A model generated the notes under the pieces. It was not told the origin of the DNA. It saw only the letters and a list, made by a program, of their open reading frames with translations, and made no database searches. This document shows, piece by piece, positions 53,781 through 62,727 of a DNA stretch of 64,000 bases. The stretch spans positions 242,653 through 306,652 of the forward strand of contig NZ_MIEU01000014.1 in assembly GCF_001968825.1 (NCBI RefSeq), given 5' to 3'. The number at the start of each line of letters is the position of its first letter. Position 1 is the first letter of the stretch. Source of the DNA: Tersicoccus sp. Bi-70 (GTDB lineage: Bacteria; Actinomycetota; Actinomycetes; Actinomycetales; Micrococcaceae). The position numbers and the translations under genes are program-made.

Positions 53781-55180
53781 AGCAGCCCCGACTCCTGCGC
53801 CACCGAGCCGACGCCGGGCCGCGCGAGGACCTCGAGGAGCAGGTCCTCCTCGACGTGCCGGACGGCGACGGGCAGGCCGAGGCGGCTGCGCAGTCGTTCG
53901 TGGACCGGGTCGCCGTCGAGCGCCCAGCCGGTCATCGGGTGCCGCCAGTGGCACAGCAGCACGACGCCGTCCTCGGTCAGGCTCGCCAGGATCCGTTCGG
54001 CGAGCAGGTCCAGCCCGCCGGCGGTCAGGTAGTAGCCGACCTCGGAGATCACCACGAGGTCGAACGCGCCGTCGGGCCACTGGGCGGGCACGCGGAGCCG
54101 GCGCAGCTCGACCGTGCCACCGTCGTCTGCGGCTTCGGCGGTCTGGCCGGCCTGGACGACGCCGATGCCGGCCTCGGCCAGGGTGGACGCCGCGGCGGTC
54201 AGCGCGGCGGGACTGACGTCGGTGGCGACCAGCGTCTCGCAGCGGGGCGCGAGCTCGGCGGTCAGCACCCCGATCGAGCACCCGATCTCGAGGCCCCGGC
54301 GGAACCGCTCACGTGGCAGGGCGGCGACGGTGAGCGCCCGCTTGCGCCGCTCGTACCAGCGGTCCCGGAAGCCCCACGGGTCGGCGCCGTCGGCGTGCAG
54401 CCGCTCGAAGATGCCGGCGAAGCGCTCGGCGTCGAGGAACGTCTCGAACGATCGCTCGAACCGCGCCACCATGCCCGGCAGCAGGATCGGCTCGTCGCCC
54501 GGAGCCGGGGACAGCGGACCCACCTGGGTGGTGTGCTCGGCGAGCGCCGCGGTCTTCGCGTCCCGTTCGGCGTCGGTCAGGTCCAGGCGGACGGCGCCGT
54601 CCCACGGGAGGTCGGCGTCCTGCGCCCACACCCAGGCCCAGACCGGGTACTCGAGCAGCCGGGCGGCCGTACCGGTGACGGCGGCGGCCGCAGCCCGGCC
54701 GGCGGCGTCGTGGTCGGTGTGCCCGTCCAGGTGCCAGGGCGCGACCAGCACGGTGCCGGCGTCCCCGAGCCGGGCGTGCAGATCCGCGGTGACGGCGTCC
54801 TCGTGGGCGGCGAGCCGGCCGTCGGGAAGACCGAGCAGGACGACGTCGGCGTCGGGGTGCAGGCGGGCGACGGCGGCCCGGATCTCGTGCTCGCGCAGGG
54901 CCGCCAGCCGCTCCGGGGTGTGCGTCGGCGAGTCCGGGTGGGACGCCTCGCCCTGGGTCGCGACGACGACGGTCACGGCCGCGCCCGTCGCACCCGCACG
55001 GGCGATCAGGCCGCCGGCGCCGAGCGTCTCGTCGTCCGGGTGGGCGGCGAGGACGATCAGGTGACGCAGGGCCACCCCGTCCCGGTCGGCCAGCTCGGCG
55101 GCGGGCAGACTCGCCAGCGGGGAGGCGGCCCAGGACTGCTCGCTGCGGCCCTCGTCGGTGTGCGTGAAACGGGCGGTCAC
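53777..55180 (-). CDS. Bifunctional PIG-L deacetylase / class I SAM-dependent methyltransferase
   Basis: 467 residues in two catalytic halves. Residues about 38-230: PIG-L/LmbE N-acetylglucosamine deacetylase-like domain with the zinc motif AHPDDE (46-51) and HTDHD (154-158). Residues about 255-455: methyltransferase with LEIGCSIGVLTAELAP (297-312) and the acidic end of the second strand in [12 protein letters not shown] start overlaps the acyl-CoA dehydrogenase stop. The fusion implies a de-N-acylated sugar intermediate that is then methylated or recognised; the product is unknown. Confidence 0.9.
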   Translation of the reverse strand: MTARFTHTDEGRSEQSWAASPLASLPAAELADRDGVALRHLIVLAAHPDDETLGAGGLIARAGATGAAVTVVVATQGEASHPDSPTHTPERLAALREHEIRAAVARLHPDADVVLLGLPDGRLAAHEDAVTADLHARLGDAGTVLVAPWHLDGHTDHDAAGRAAAAAVTGTAARLLEYPVWAWVWAQDADLPWDGAVRLDLTDAERDAKTAALAEHTTQVGPLSPAPGDEPILLPGMVARFERSFETFLDAERFAGIFERLHADGADPWGFRDRWYERRKRALTVAALPRERFRRGLEIGCSIGVLTAELAPRCETLVATDVSPAALTAAASTLAEAGIGVVQAGQTAEAADDGGTVELRRLRVPAQWPDGAFDLVVISEVGYYLTAGGLDLLAERILASLTEDGVVLLCHWRHPMTGWALDGDPVHERLRSRLGLPVAVRHVEEDLLLEVLARPGVGSVAQESGLL

Positions 55181-56355
55181 CAGGCCAGCTCCTCGGTGTC
55201 GATGCCGGTTGCGGTGTCGTCGGTCAGCAGCGCGCCGCCGAGCGCGGCACGGTCCCGTTCGGCGTGCTCCTGGCGCAGATAGAGCTGCAGGTCGGCGACC
55301 CGCTGCGCGTGGGCGGTGTCGAAGGCGAGGGGCGCCGGGCCGGTGCCGTGACCGACGGCCCGCAGGACGGTCTCGGCGGCGTCGGCGACGACGGCCCGCA
55401 CCCGCAGCGCGAGGATCCCACCGGCCGCCCCGGTGGCCCGGCCGTCGTCGACCCGGGCCGCCGCGTCCGCGAGCGCGATCCGGGCGGTGTGCAGGGCGAC
55501 GTCGACCTCGCCGAGCAGCATCCGGCCGATCTGGTCCAGTCCGTCGCCGCGCTGCCGGGCCTGCTGCCCGAGCAGCCGGGCGACGCCGACCGCACCGCCG
55601 TACCAGCAGGCGGCGACGCCGATGCCGCCCCACGCGAAGCCGGGCCGGCGCAGATACCAGGCGGGGCCACCGACGGGCACGGCGGGCACCCCGTCCAGGT
55701 GCACCGGCCCGCTCGGGACGCCCGGCAGTCCGAGGCCGGACCACACGGCGTCCGGGACGGTCACCCCGGGGTGGCGCAGGTCGACGGCGAAGGCCTGTCG
55801 GGTCTGCGCACCATCGGAATCACTCTCGGGCAGGTGGGCGGTGATGACCGCGTGGCTGAGGCTGCCCGCCAGCGAGCACCACGGCTTGCCGCCGCTCAGC
55901 AGGAAGGTCGGCCGGCCGGCGTCACCGGTGCCCGCCGACCGCGCCTCGAGCAGCAGGCCCTGGCCCTCGGCGGCGAAGACGCCCCACGTGCTGTCCGGCC
56001 CGGCACCGACGTCCGCGGTGCGCTCACGCTCCTCCGGCGGCAGCTGGGCGAGGATGCCCAGCGCGTCCAGGTGCGGTTCGACGGTGCGGGCGACGCCCAG
56101 ATCCCGGGCGGCGACGTCGGCCAGGGTGTCCCACAGCAGCGCGGTGCGTCCCGACCCGGGAGTGGGCAGCACCGCGCCGAGGCGGAGCGCCAGGCGCAGT
56201 GCCGCCGTGGTCGAGGTCCCGGCACCGGCCGCGAACGCCTCGTCGACCAGGGCCGACGGCGAGACCTCCGGCTGCGGGTCCGAGGCCCGGTCCGAGCCGG
56301 AAATCGTCCCCCCGGCGGTGTTCCCGGCCCGCTGACCAGCGCGTTCACTCGACAT
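55177..56355 (-). CDS. Acyl-CoA dehydrogenase family protein
   Basis: 392 residues. Flavoprotein acyl-CoA dehydrogenase fold: N-terminal helical part, middle beta region FLLSGGKPWCSLAGSLSHAVITAHL, and a C-terminal helical domain with QRVADLQLYLRQEHAERD. It lacks the usual sharply conserved catalytic Glu motif at the expected place by eye. First gene of the cassette. TAGACT (56362-56367) ends 6 nt before the ATG, so leaderless. Confidence 0.82.
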   Translation of the reverse strand: MSSERAGQRAGNTAGGTISGSDRASDPQPEVSPSALVDEAFAAGAGTSTTAALRLALRLGAVLPTPGSGRTALLWDTLADVAARDLGVARTVEPHLDALGILAQLPPEERERTADVGAGPDSTWGVFAAEGQGLLLEARSAGTGDAGRPTFLLSGGKPWCSLAGSLSHAVITAHLPESDSDGAQTRQAFAVDLRHPGVTVPDAVWSGLGLPGVPSGPVHLDGVPAVPVGGPAWYLRRPGFAWGGIGVAACWYGGAVGVARLLGQQARQRGDGLDQIGRMLLGEVDVALHTARIALADAAARVDDGRATGAAGGILALRVRAVVADAAETVLRAVGHGTGPAPLAFDTAHAQRVADLQLYLRQEHAERDRAALGGALLTDDTATGIDTEELAW

Positions 56356-56517
56356 TCGGTCAGTCTACTGATATTCCGGGACACGGACGGATGCCTTTGC
56401 ATCCATCTGTGAGCTGCGACACAATGTCGAATCGGCCCCTCCGGCGCACGGATCGGCGGGCCCGTCGCACCGACCCCCGTTCGCGCCCATCCCGCGAGCG
56501 GCAGAAACGGAGTCCCC

Positions 56518-57993
56518 TTGAGTGTCCTGAGCGTGCTCGACCGCTCCCGCACCATCGCCGGAGCCGGTTTCAACCGCTGGTTGATCCCGCCGGCCGCCCT
56601 CGCCGTCCACCTCTGCATCGGGCAGGTGTACGCGACGAGCGTCTACAAGACCGCCCTCGTGCAGCACTTCGGCACCAGCCAGACGGCGATCGGCGGCATC
56701 TTCTCCGTCGCGATCGTCATGCTCGGCCTGTCCGCGGCGATCTTCGGCACCTGGGTCGACACCAACGGGCCCCGCAAGGCCATGGTCGCCTCCGCCACCT
56801 GCTGGGTGACCGGCTTCATCGTCGGTTCCCTCGGCATCTTCACCGGCCAGCTGTGGCTGCTGTACCTGGGCTACGGCGTGATCGGCGGCGTCGGCCTGGG
56901 CATCGGGTACATCTCCCCCGTCTCCACCCTGATCAAGTGGTTCCCCGACCGGCCCGGCCTCGCGACCGGCATGGCGATCATGGGCTTCGGCGGCGGCGCG
57001 CTGATCGCCAGCCCGCTCTCGACGGCCCTGCTCAAGCTCTACGACCCGGCCGCCGGTTCCGGCACGCCGAGCGGCGACGCCGTGGGCAAGCTGTTCCTCA
57101 CCTTCGCCGTCCTGCACCTGGCGTACATGCTGTTCGGCGCGTTCACCATCCGCGTCCCCGCGGACGGCTGGCGGCCCGACGGCTTCGACCCGTCCACCGT
57201 GAAGGCCAAGGCGCTCGTGACCGACGCCAACGTCTCCGCGAACAACGCCATCCGCACCCGCCCGTTCTGGCTGCTGTGGATCGTGCTCTTCTGCAACGTG
57301 ACCGCCGGCATCGGCATCCTCGAGCAGGCCGCGCCGATGATCCAGGACTTCTTCCGCCAGTCCGACGGGCACTCGCTGGTCTCCGCGGCCGTCGCGGGCG
57401 GCTTCGTCGGCCTGCTCTCGATCGGCAACATGGCCGGGCGTTTCGTGTGGTCCACGACGTCGGACTACATCGGCCGCAAGCGGATCTACCTGGTCTACCT
57501 GGGCGTGGGCGCCGTGCTCTACCTGGTGCTGGCGACGGTGGGCTCGGCCGCGACCCTGCTGTTCGTGCTGCTCGCCTTCCTGATCCTCTCGTTCTACGGC
57601 GGCGGTTTCGCGACCGCTCCGGCATACCTGCGGGACCTGTTCGGCACGTACCAGGTGGGCGCCATCCACGGCCGGCTGCTGACCGCCTGGTCCGCGGCGG
57701 GTGTCGCGGGACCGCTGATCGTCAACGGTGTCCTGGACGCCCGCGGCAAGCCCGGCACGCTCGACGCCGGCGCCTACCACCCGGCCCTGTTCACCATGGT
57801 GGCGCTGCTCGTCGTCGGCCTGATCGCCAACCTGCTGATCCGCCCGGTCGATTCCCGGTACCACGAGCCCCGCAAGGACGGCGGCCGCACGGCCGGGACC
57901 GCGGGCACCGGCGGTCGGTCCGCCGTCTCCGGGACGACCCGGGGCCGTGACCAGGCCGCCCCCACCACCCGCACCGCCACCGAGGAGGCCTGA
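56518..57993 (+). CDS. OFA-type MFS transporter
   Basis: 491 residues, 12 membrane helices, of the oxalate/formate antiporter-like MFS group: AVHLCIGQVYATSVYKTAL, IGGVGLGIGYISPVSTLIKWFPDRPGLATGMAIMGFGGGALI and MAGRFVWSTTSDYIGRKRIYLVYLG. Large cytoplasmic loop in the middle and a 60-residue disordered tail. Followed 1 nt later by a 32-codon ORF and then fdhD on the other strand. The substrate is probably a small monocarboxylate; formate would suit the fdhD neighbour. Confidence 0.9.
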   Translation: MSVLSVLDRSRTIAGAGFNRWLIPPAALAVHLCIGQVYATSVYKTALVQHFGTSQTAIGGIFSVAIVMLGLSAAIFGTWVDTNGPRKAMVASATCWVTGFIVGSLGIFTGQLWLLYLGYGVIGGVGLGIGYISPVSTLIKWFPDRPGLATGMAIMGFGGGALIASPLSTALLKLYDPAAGSGTPSGDAVGKLFLTFAVLHLAYMLFGAFTIRVPADGWRPDGFDPSTVKAKALVTDANVSANNAIRTRPFWLLWIVLFCNVTAGIGILEQAAPMIQDFFRQSDGHSLVSAAVAGGFVGLLSIGNMAGRFVWSTTSDYIGRKRIYLVYLGVGAVLYLVLATVGSAATLLFVLLAFLILSFYGGGFATAPAYLRDLFGTYQVGAIHGRLLTAWSAAGVAGPLIVNGVLDARGKPGTLDAGAYHPALFTMVALLVVGLIANLLIRPVDSRYHEPRKDGGRTAGTAGTGGRSAVSGTTRGRDQAAPTTRTATEEA

Positions 57994-57994
57994 C

Positions 57995-58093
57995 ATGCGC
58001 GCACGCGTCGCGATCGGCTGGACCATCGTCGCCGTTCCCCTGATCTACGGCATCGTCAACACCCTCGCCCGGGCCGGGGACCTCTTCCGCTGA
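57995..58093 (+). CDS. MFS transporter small subunit-like peptide (32 aa)
   Basis: MRARVAIGWTIVAVPLIYGI... forms one membrane helix (about 6-25) with a basic N-terminus. It starts 1 nt after the transporter stop, with GAGGAGG upstream as ribosome binding site. Tiny single-helix partners directly after OFA-type transporters are known, so an accessory subunit is likely. Confidence 0.75.
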   Translation: MRARVAIGWTIVAVPLIYGIVNTLARAGDLFR

Positions 58094-58135
58094 GGTCACC
58101 CGACCCGGCACGATCGATCGACCGGGTGGTCCGGA

Positions 58136-58987
58136 TCAGTCCGTGACCACCCGGTCGATCCGTGTGTAGAGGTTGACGGAGCGGCCCCGGCTGAACCCGG
58201 CGAGGGTGATCCCGGCCTCCTCGGCCAGCTCGACGGCCAGCGACGACGGCGCCGAGACGGCCGCGAGCGCCGGGATGCCGGCCAGGTGCGCCTTCTGCAC
58301 CAGCTCGAACGACGCGCGGCCGGAGACCTGCAGCACGGTGCCGCGGGCCGGTAGGAGGCCCTGGCGCAGCGCCCAGCCGACCACCTTGTCCACGGCGTTG
58401 TGCCGGCCCACGTCCTCCCGCAGGCACAGCAGCTCCGGGCCGTCCGGTCCGAGCGTGAAGAGGCCGGCCGCGTGCACGCCCCCGGTGCTGGAGAACAGGG
58501 ACTGCTCCGCCCGCAGCGCGTCCGGCAGGGCAAGCAACTGCGCCGCGGTGATCCGCAGCCGGTCGCCCGAGACGTCGAACGAACTCGCCTTCGTCACCGC
58601 GTCGATGGACGCCGTCCCGCAGATGCCGCACGAGGACGACGTGTACACGTGCCGCTCGGCGCTGGTGTCCGGCAGGGCGACGCCGGGCGCGAGGCCCACC
58701 TCGACGATGTTGTAGCTCGCGTGACCGTCCGCGTCGACGCCGGGACCGTAGCGCAGCGTCTCGATCTGATCCATCCGGCTGATCACGCCCTCGGAGACGA
58801 GGAAGCCGGCGGCCAGGTCGAAGTCGTCGCCGGGCGTGCGCATGGTGACGGTGAAGGGGCGGCCGTTCAGGCGCAGCTCCAGGGGCTCCTCACCGGCGAT
58901 GGTGTCCGCGCGGGCATCCACGTCCACCGCGCCGTCGTCCTGGACCCGCAGGCGTGTGACCCGCCGTCGCCGGCTCGCTCGCACCAT
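58136..58987 (-). CDS. fdhD: Formate dehydrogenase accessory sulfurtransferase FdhD
   Basis: 283 residues. Transfers sulfur to the molybdenum cofactor of formate dehydrogenase. Catalytic Cys-x-x-Cys in TSSSCGICGTASID, N-terminal EEPLELRLNGRPFTVTMRTPGDDFDLAAGFLVSEGVI, and CLREDVGRHNAVDKVVG. The ATG at 58985-58987 is chosen for its GGGAGG ribosome binding site. No formate dehydrogenase structural gene is in the window. Confidence 0.95.
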   Translation of the reverse strand: MVRASRRRRVTRLRVQDDGAVDVDARADTIAGEEPLELRLNGRPFTVTMRTPGDDFDLAAGFLVSEGVISRMDQIETLRYGPGVDADGHASYNIVEVGLAPGVALPDTSAERHVYTSSSCGICGTASIDAVTKASSFDVSGDRLRITAAQLLALPDALRAEQSLFSSTGGVHAAGLFTLGPDGPELLCLREDVGRHNAVDKVVGWALRQGLLPARGTVLQVSGRASFELVQKAHLAGIPALAAVSAPSSLAVELAEEAGITLAGFSRGRSVNLYTRIDRVVTD

Positions 58988-59191
58988 GTCCCCGCCTCCC
59001 ACACCGCCGTCCCGGTGACGCCGCCCACGCCCACCCTAGTCAGCACACCGGTCCGGTCGGCACCGCCGCCTAGAGTGGTCTCGAGGCCGTGCTGCCACCG
59101 GAAGGCGGTCCGCGCCGAACAGTCATCGACACCACGGATTCCGCCGCGGTGACCGGCTCGACGAGTCGACGGTTCGAGGAAGGGGGACGGC

Positions 59192-59797
59192 GTGACCTCC
59201 ACCCAGCTGCGCCTGCCCCGGGCCGCCGCGGTCATCACCGCGATGATGGTCCTCGCCGTCGGTGCCCACGCCCTCGGCGGCGGTGTGCTGCCGCCGGTCC
59301 CGATCCTCGTCGCCGTCACCGTCGTCGCCCTGATCCCCGCGACGCTGCTGGCCGGCCGGCAACTCACGCTCACGGTCCTCGGCAGCCTGCTGGTGGCGGG
59401 TCAGTTCGTCCTGCACCTCGTGTTCACGCGGCTCGCCGTTCCCGGCGCCGCCGTCCCCACGAACTTCCTGGTCGGGCACGACCACCACGGCGGGCACGAC
59501 GCCGCCGCATCGGTCGATCTCGCCGGTGCCGGGGACGTCGTGACCGTCTCCCCGTCGGTGCCCATGATGCTGCTGCACCTCGCCGCGACGCTGGCCACCG
59601 CCGCGATCCTCGCGCGCGGTGAGGCCGCCCTGATCGCCCTGCTCGGCTGGCTCCGCCCGCTGCTGCAGGTGCCGGCACCCGCTCGCCTGCCCGTGGCCCC
59701 GCCCTCGACGGCGCCGCCGGCAGCCCCCGCGCTCCCGCGGCGGGTCGCCCTGCGCCTGCCCGGACGACGCGGGCCGCCGCGCTCCCCCGCTCGCTAG
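59192..59797 (+). CDS. Membrane protein upstream of copper genes, function unknown
   Basis: 201 residues, about five hydrophobic segments, with a His/Asp-rich loop GHDHHGGHD (95-103) on a loop between helices, a candidate metal-binding site. The tail is Pro/Arg-rich and disordered. GTG start with AGGGGG ribosome binding site. It stands 190 bp before ycnI-copC in the same orientation, so it may belong to copper handling; not a characterised family. Confidence 0.7.
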   Translation: MTSTQLRLPRAAAVITAMMVLAVGAHALGGGVLPPVPILVAVTVVALIPATLLAGRQLTLTVLGSLLVAGQFVLHLVFTRLAVPGAAVPTNFLVGHDHHGGHDAAASVDLAGAGDVVTVSPSVPMMLLHLAATLATAAILARGEAALIALLGWLRPLLQVPAPARLPVAPPSTAPPAAPALPRRVALRLPGRRGPPRSPAR

Positions 59798-59990
59798 GCC
59801 CCCTTCTTCCTCGCCGCCGTCGACCGTGCCCGCGGGTGCCGTCGACCGTTCGTCCGCCGAGCCCGCCTCCGTGGCTCGTCCTTTCCCCACCGCGCAGTCT
59901 GCTGACGGCATCCTGCGGTGTGGCACCGGAACGGACACATTGCGGCCCCCTGAGCGCGCGCTGCCGCGCGCCTGCCCGAAAGGTTCTCCC

Positions 59991-60770
59991 ATGCATTCCT
60001 CCCTCCGGCGTGCCCTGACCGCCACGACGGTCACCGCCGCGACCACCGGCCTGCTCCTGCTGGGCGCCGGCACCGCCAGCGCCCACGTCCGCGTCGTTCC
60101 CGACACGACGTCGGCGGGCGGCTACGCCAAGCTCACCTTCAATGTCCCGAACGAGGAGGCGAAAGCCGAGACGTCGAAGATCGAGGTCGCCCTGCCCACC
60201 GCCACCCCGTTCACCTCCGTCTCCGTCCGGCCGATCGAGGGCTGGACGGCGAAGCTGACGACGACGACGCTGCCCCGGTCCGTGGTCGTGGACGGCACCA
60301 CCGTCACGAAGGCGGTGACCTCCGTGACGTGGACCGCCGACGACGCGGCCCACCGCATCGGCGCCGACGAGTACCAGTCGTTCGCCCTCTCCGTCGGCAA
60401 GCTGCCGGCCGAGGGCACGGCGGTCACCCTGCCGACGACGCAGACCTACACGAACGGCCACGTCGTGACGTGGAACCAGCAGGCCCAGGGCGACACCGAG
60501 CCGGACAAGCCCGCCCCGGCCTTCACCACCACCGCGACGGCGGACGACCACCACGGCGCGGCCGCGGCGACCAGCGCCGCAGGCGGGGCGGCCGACGCCG
60601 AGGCCGCCTCGGTGACCACCGCCACGTCGCCCGCGGCCGGCTGGGGGCTCGGGCTGGGCGCCGCCGGCTTCGTGCTCGGCGCGGCGGCGCTGGCCGTCGC
60701 GCTGCTGACCCGGCGTCACGCCCGTCCCGCCGCCGTGCGGGCATCCGCGGGGAAGGAGGCCGGGCGATGA
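59991..60770 (+). CDS. YcnI family copper-binding protein
   Basis: 259 residues. Signal peptide 1-31 with cleavage giving N-terminal His32 (AHVRVVPDT), the mononuclear Cu(II) ligand of YcnI (DUF1775), and a Trp in RPIEGWTAKL. The C-terminus has an Ala/Asp/His-rich linker and a TM anchor (about 219-243) with a basic tail, so the domain is displayed outside. The stop overlaps copC (ATGA). Confidence 0.92.
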   Translation: MHSSLRRALTATTVTAATTGLLLLGAGTASAHVRVVPDTTSAGGYAKLTFNVPNEEAKAETSKIEVALPTATPFTSVSVRPIEGWTAKLTTTTLPRSVVVDGTTVTKAVTSVTWTADDAAHRIGADEYQSFALSVGKLPAEGTAVTLPTTQTYTNGHVVTWNQQAQGDTEPDKPAPAFTTTATADDHHGAAAATSAAGGAADAEAASVTTATSPAAGWGLGLGAAGFVLGAAALAVALLTRRHARPAAVRASAGKEAGR

Positions 60771-61420
60771 GCCGGCGACCCACCCGACGGTCCTCCGACG
60801 GGTCCGGCCGGGTGCCGGTGCGCCGGCTCCGCTCCGCCGGCGTGATCCTGCTGCTGGTGCTCGCCGTTCTCGGGCTGGGCGTGCCGGCCGCGCAGGCGCA
60901 CGACGAGATCACCGGCACCACCCCGTCGAACGGCGCCACGCTGGCCACCGTGCCGCCGTCGATCACGCTGACGTTCAACGAGACGCCCGAGGCCATCGGC
61001 GCCCAGGTGCAGATCGTCGACCCGGCGGGGACCGACCAGGCCGACGGTTCCGTGAGCATCACCGACGCGACGGCCACGCAGAAGATCAAGGTCGGGGCAC
61101 CGGCGGGTGCCTACACGGTGCACTGGCGCGTCGTCTCGTCCGACTCCCACCCGATCGAGGGGACGTTCACGTTCACCGCGAAGGGCGGCGGCACCGCGTC
61201 CACCGGCGCGACGGGCACGTCCGGCGCCTCCTCGGCCGGTGCGGCGCCCGCGCCGTCGGCGGCGGCGTCCTCCTCGGCCGCGACCGCTCCGGCGTCCACC
61301 TCGGGCGCCAGCCCGCTGCCGATCATCGTCATCGTCGTCGGCGTGGTGCTCCTGGCCGGCTTCGGGATCTGGATGGTGCTGTCCGGCCGGCGGCGACGTG
61401 AGGACAACGCCGAGCAGTAG
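60767..61420 (+). CDS. copC: Copper resistance CopC-domain protein
   Basis: 217 residues. Signal peptide 1-44 leaving N-terminal His45 (AHDEITGTTPSNG), and a second ligand His128 in SSDSHPIEGTF, the type-I CopC Cu(II) site. An Ala/Ser/Thr-rich linker (about 138-185) and C-terminal TM helix follow. No CopD partner is fused or adjacent. Translationally coupled to ycnI. Confidence 0.92.
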   Translation: MSRRPTRRSSDGSGRVPVRRLRSAGVILLLVLAVLGLGVPAAQAHDEITGTTPSNGATLATVPPSITLTFNETPEAIGAQVQIVDPAGTDQADGSVSITDATATQKIKVGAPAGAYTVHWRVVSSDSHPIEGTFTFTAKGGGTASTGATGTSGASSAGAAPAPSAAASSSAATAPASTSGASPLPIIVIVVGVVLLAGFGIWMVLSGRRRREDNAEQ

Positions 61421-61581
61421 GCCTCACCCCGACATCGTCGGGACCACTGCACCGGGATCGGGCGGTCGCGCAGCACGCGCGGCCGCCCGGTCTCGTTTCC
61501 GCCTGTGTCGAGCCCCTCGACCGGCCGGGGCGGCGGTGCCATGCTGGCTGTGACGCCCGTCCCCGCCGCTCAGGAGCATCG

Positions 61582-62223
61582 ATGGCCTTCCTCGCCGTCC
61601 CCGTCGGGTCCGAAGCCGACGCCCTCGCCACCTTCATCGAGCAACAGCTGCACCAGCTGCGCCTGACCGCGCGCGGCCTTCCCGACGAGCTCGCCCGCCG
61701 CACCGTGCCGCCGAGCACCCTCTCGATCGCCGGGCTCGTCGCCCACGTTGCGCTGACGACGCACACCTGGCTGGTGCGGGTCCGGGTCGCCCCGGAGCAG
61801 GCGTCGACCGTCCGGATGGCGCAGGGGCGCCCGTCCGTGCTCGACGGCGGCTGGTACGCCGGCTCGGAGGTGCCCGACGGTGCGTCGCTGGCGGATCTTC
61901 TCGAGGCGTACGACGACATCGCCGCCTGCGTGCGGCCGGTCGTCGAGTCGGTGCCCCTGGACGCCGCCGTGCCGGTCCCGGACGCACCGTGGTTTCCCCG
62001 GGATGTCGGTTCCTGGACGGTGCGGTGGGTCTTCATGCACCTGGCCACCGAGGTCGCCCGGCACGCCGGTCACGCGGACCTGATCCGAGAGGCGCTCGAC
62101 GGGAGGGTCGCGTACGAACTGAACGCCGAGGCCGACGGTCAGCCGTGGGACCCGACGTACGGCGGCCGCGCCGGGTCCTCGGACGGGTCCACCGGCCCGG
62201 AGCCGGAGGACAGCACGGCGTGA
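61582..62223 (+). CDS. DinB superfamily protein (DUF664, mycothiol-transferase type)
   Basis: 213 residues. Four-helix DinB fold: LHQLRLTARGLPDELARRTVPPSTLSIAGLVAHVALTTHTWL with the first metal-His, and VRWVFMHLATEVARHAGHADLIREALDG with the remaining His pair. Related actinobacterial proteins conjugate mycothiol. Ribosome binding site CAGGAG. The last 20 residues are an acidic tail. Second DinB-type gene in the window, distinct from that at 3833. Confidence 0.87.
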   Translation: MAFLAVPVGSEADALATFIEQQLHQLRLTARGLPDELARRTVPPSTLSIAGLVAHVALTTHTWLVRVRVAPEQASTVRMAQGRPSVLDGGWYAGSEVPDGASLADLLEAYDDIAACVRPVVESVPLDAAVPVPDAPWFPRDVGSWTVRWVFMHLATEVARHAGHADLIREALDGRVAYELNAEADGQPWDPTYGGRAGSSDGSTGPEPEDSTA

Positions 62224-62267
62224 CCGGCGCGGTCCGGCGCGCGGTCAGACCGCGGGGCCAGGCCGGA

Positions 62268-62285
62268 TCCGGTCAGCTGACCGGA
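62268..62285. terminator. Perfect 18-bp palindrome between convergent genes
   Basis: TCCGGTCAGCTGACCGGA, with no spacer, between the DinB stop (62223) and the acidic protein stop (62310). Most simply part of a bidirectional terminator, but an operator cannot be excluded. Confidence 0.45.
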
Positions 62286-62309
62286 CGGGCTGAATGCCGG
62301 GAGCCGGCG

Positions 62310-62648
62310 TCAGCGGTCCTCGCCCGGCACGACGTCATCGCCCGGGCCCTCGTCGGAGGCGGGGTCCACATCCGTGTCGGCGGCGGTCCCCTCGCCCGAG
62401 GCGGCGGCCACCGTCGCGGTGGCGTCGCCCTCCACCGGGGTCCCGGTGGAAGCATCCGTCTCGGGATCGGCGCCGTCCGCGCCGTCACCCGAACCGTCAC
62501 CCGACGTGGCGCCGTCGGGTGCATCGGGGTCCAGCGCATCCGCCGGGGCGGGCACGAGCGGCCCCTCGGGACCGCCCGGCGTGGGCTTCTCGTGGTAGTC
62601 CTCCGCGGCCAGGTCGGACTCGGACAGGACCGGCTTCTGCTCCGTCAT
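62310..62648 (-). CDS. Acidic low-complexity protein (112 aa), function unknown
   Basis: [21 protein letters not shown] then an Asp/Gly/Ala/Pro-rich, disordered sequence with very few basic residues. No domain, no signal peptide. Divergent from the aldo/keto reductase by 79 bp. Codon use follows the neighbours, so it is probably a real gene; function unknown. Confidence 0.6.
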   Translation of the reverse strand: MTEQKPVLSESDLAAEDYHEKPTPGGPEGPLVPAPADALDPDAPDGATSGDGSGDGADGADPETDASTGTPVEGDATATVAAASGEGTAADTDVDPASDEGPGDDVVPGEDR

Positions 62649-62727
62649 GTCTCCAGTGTGGTGCCCGGCGACCGCCCTGTCAGCCCCCGGAGGGAATGCC
62701 CGGCGGCACCGTCCCGTTGCCGCCGGT

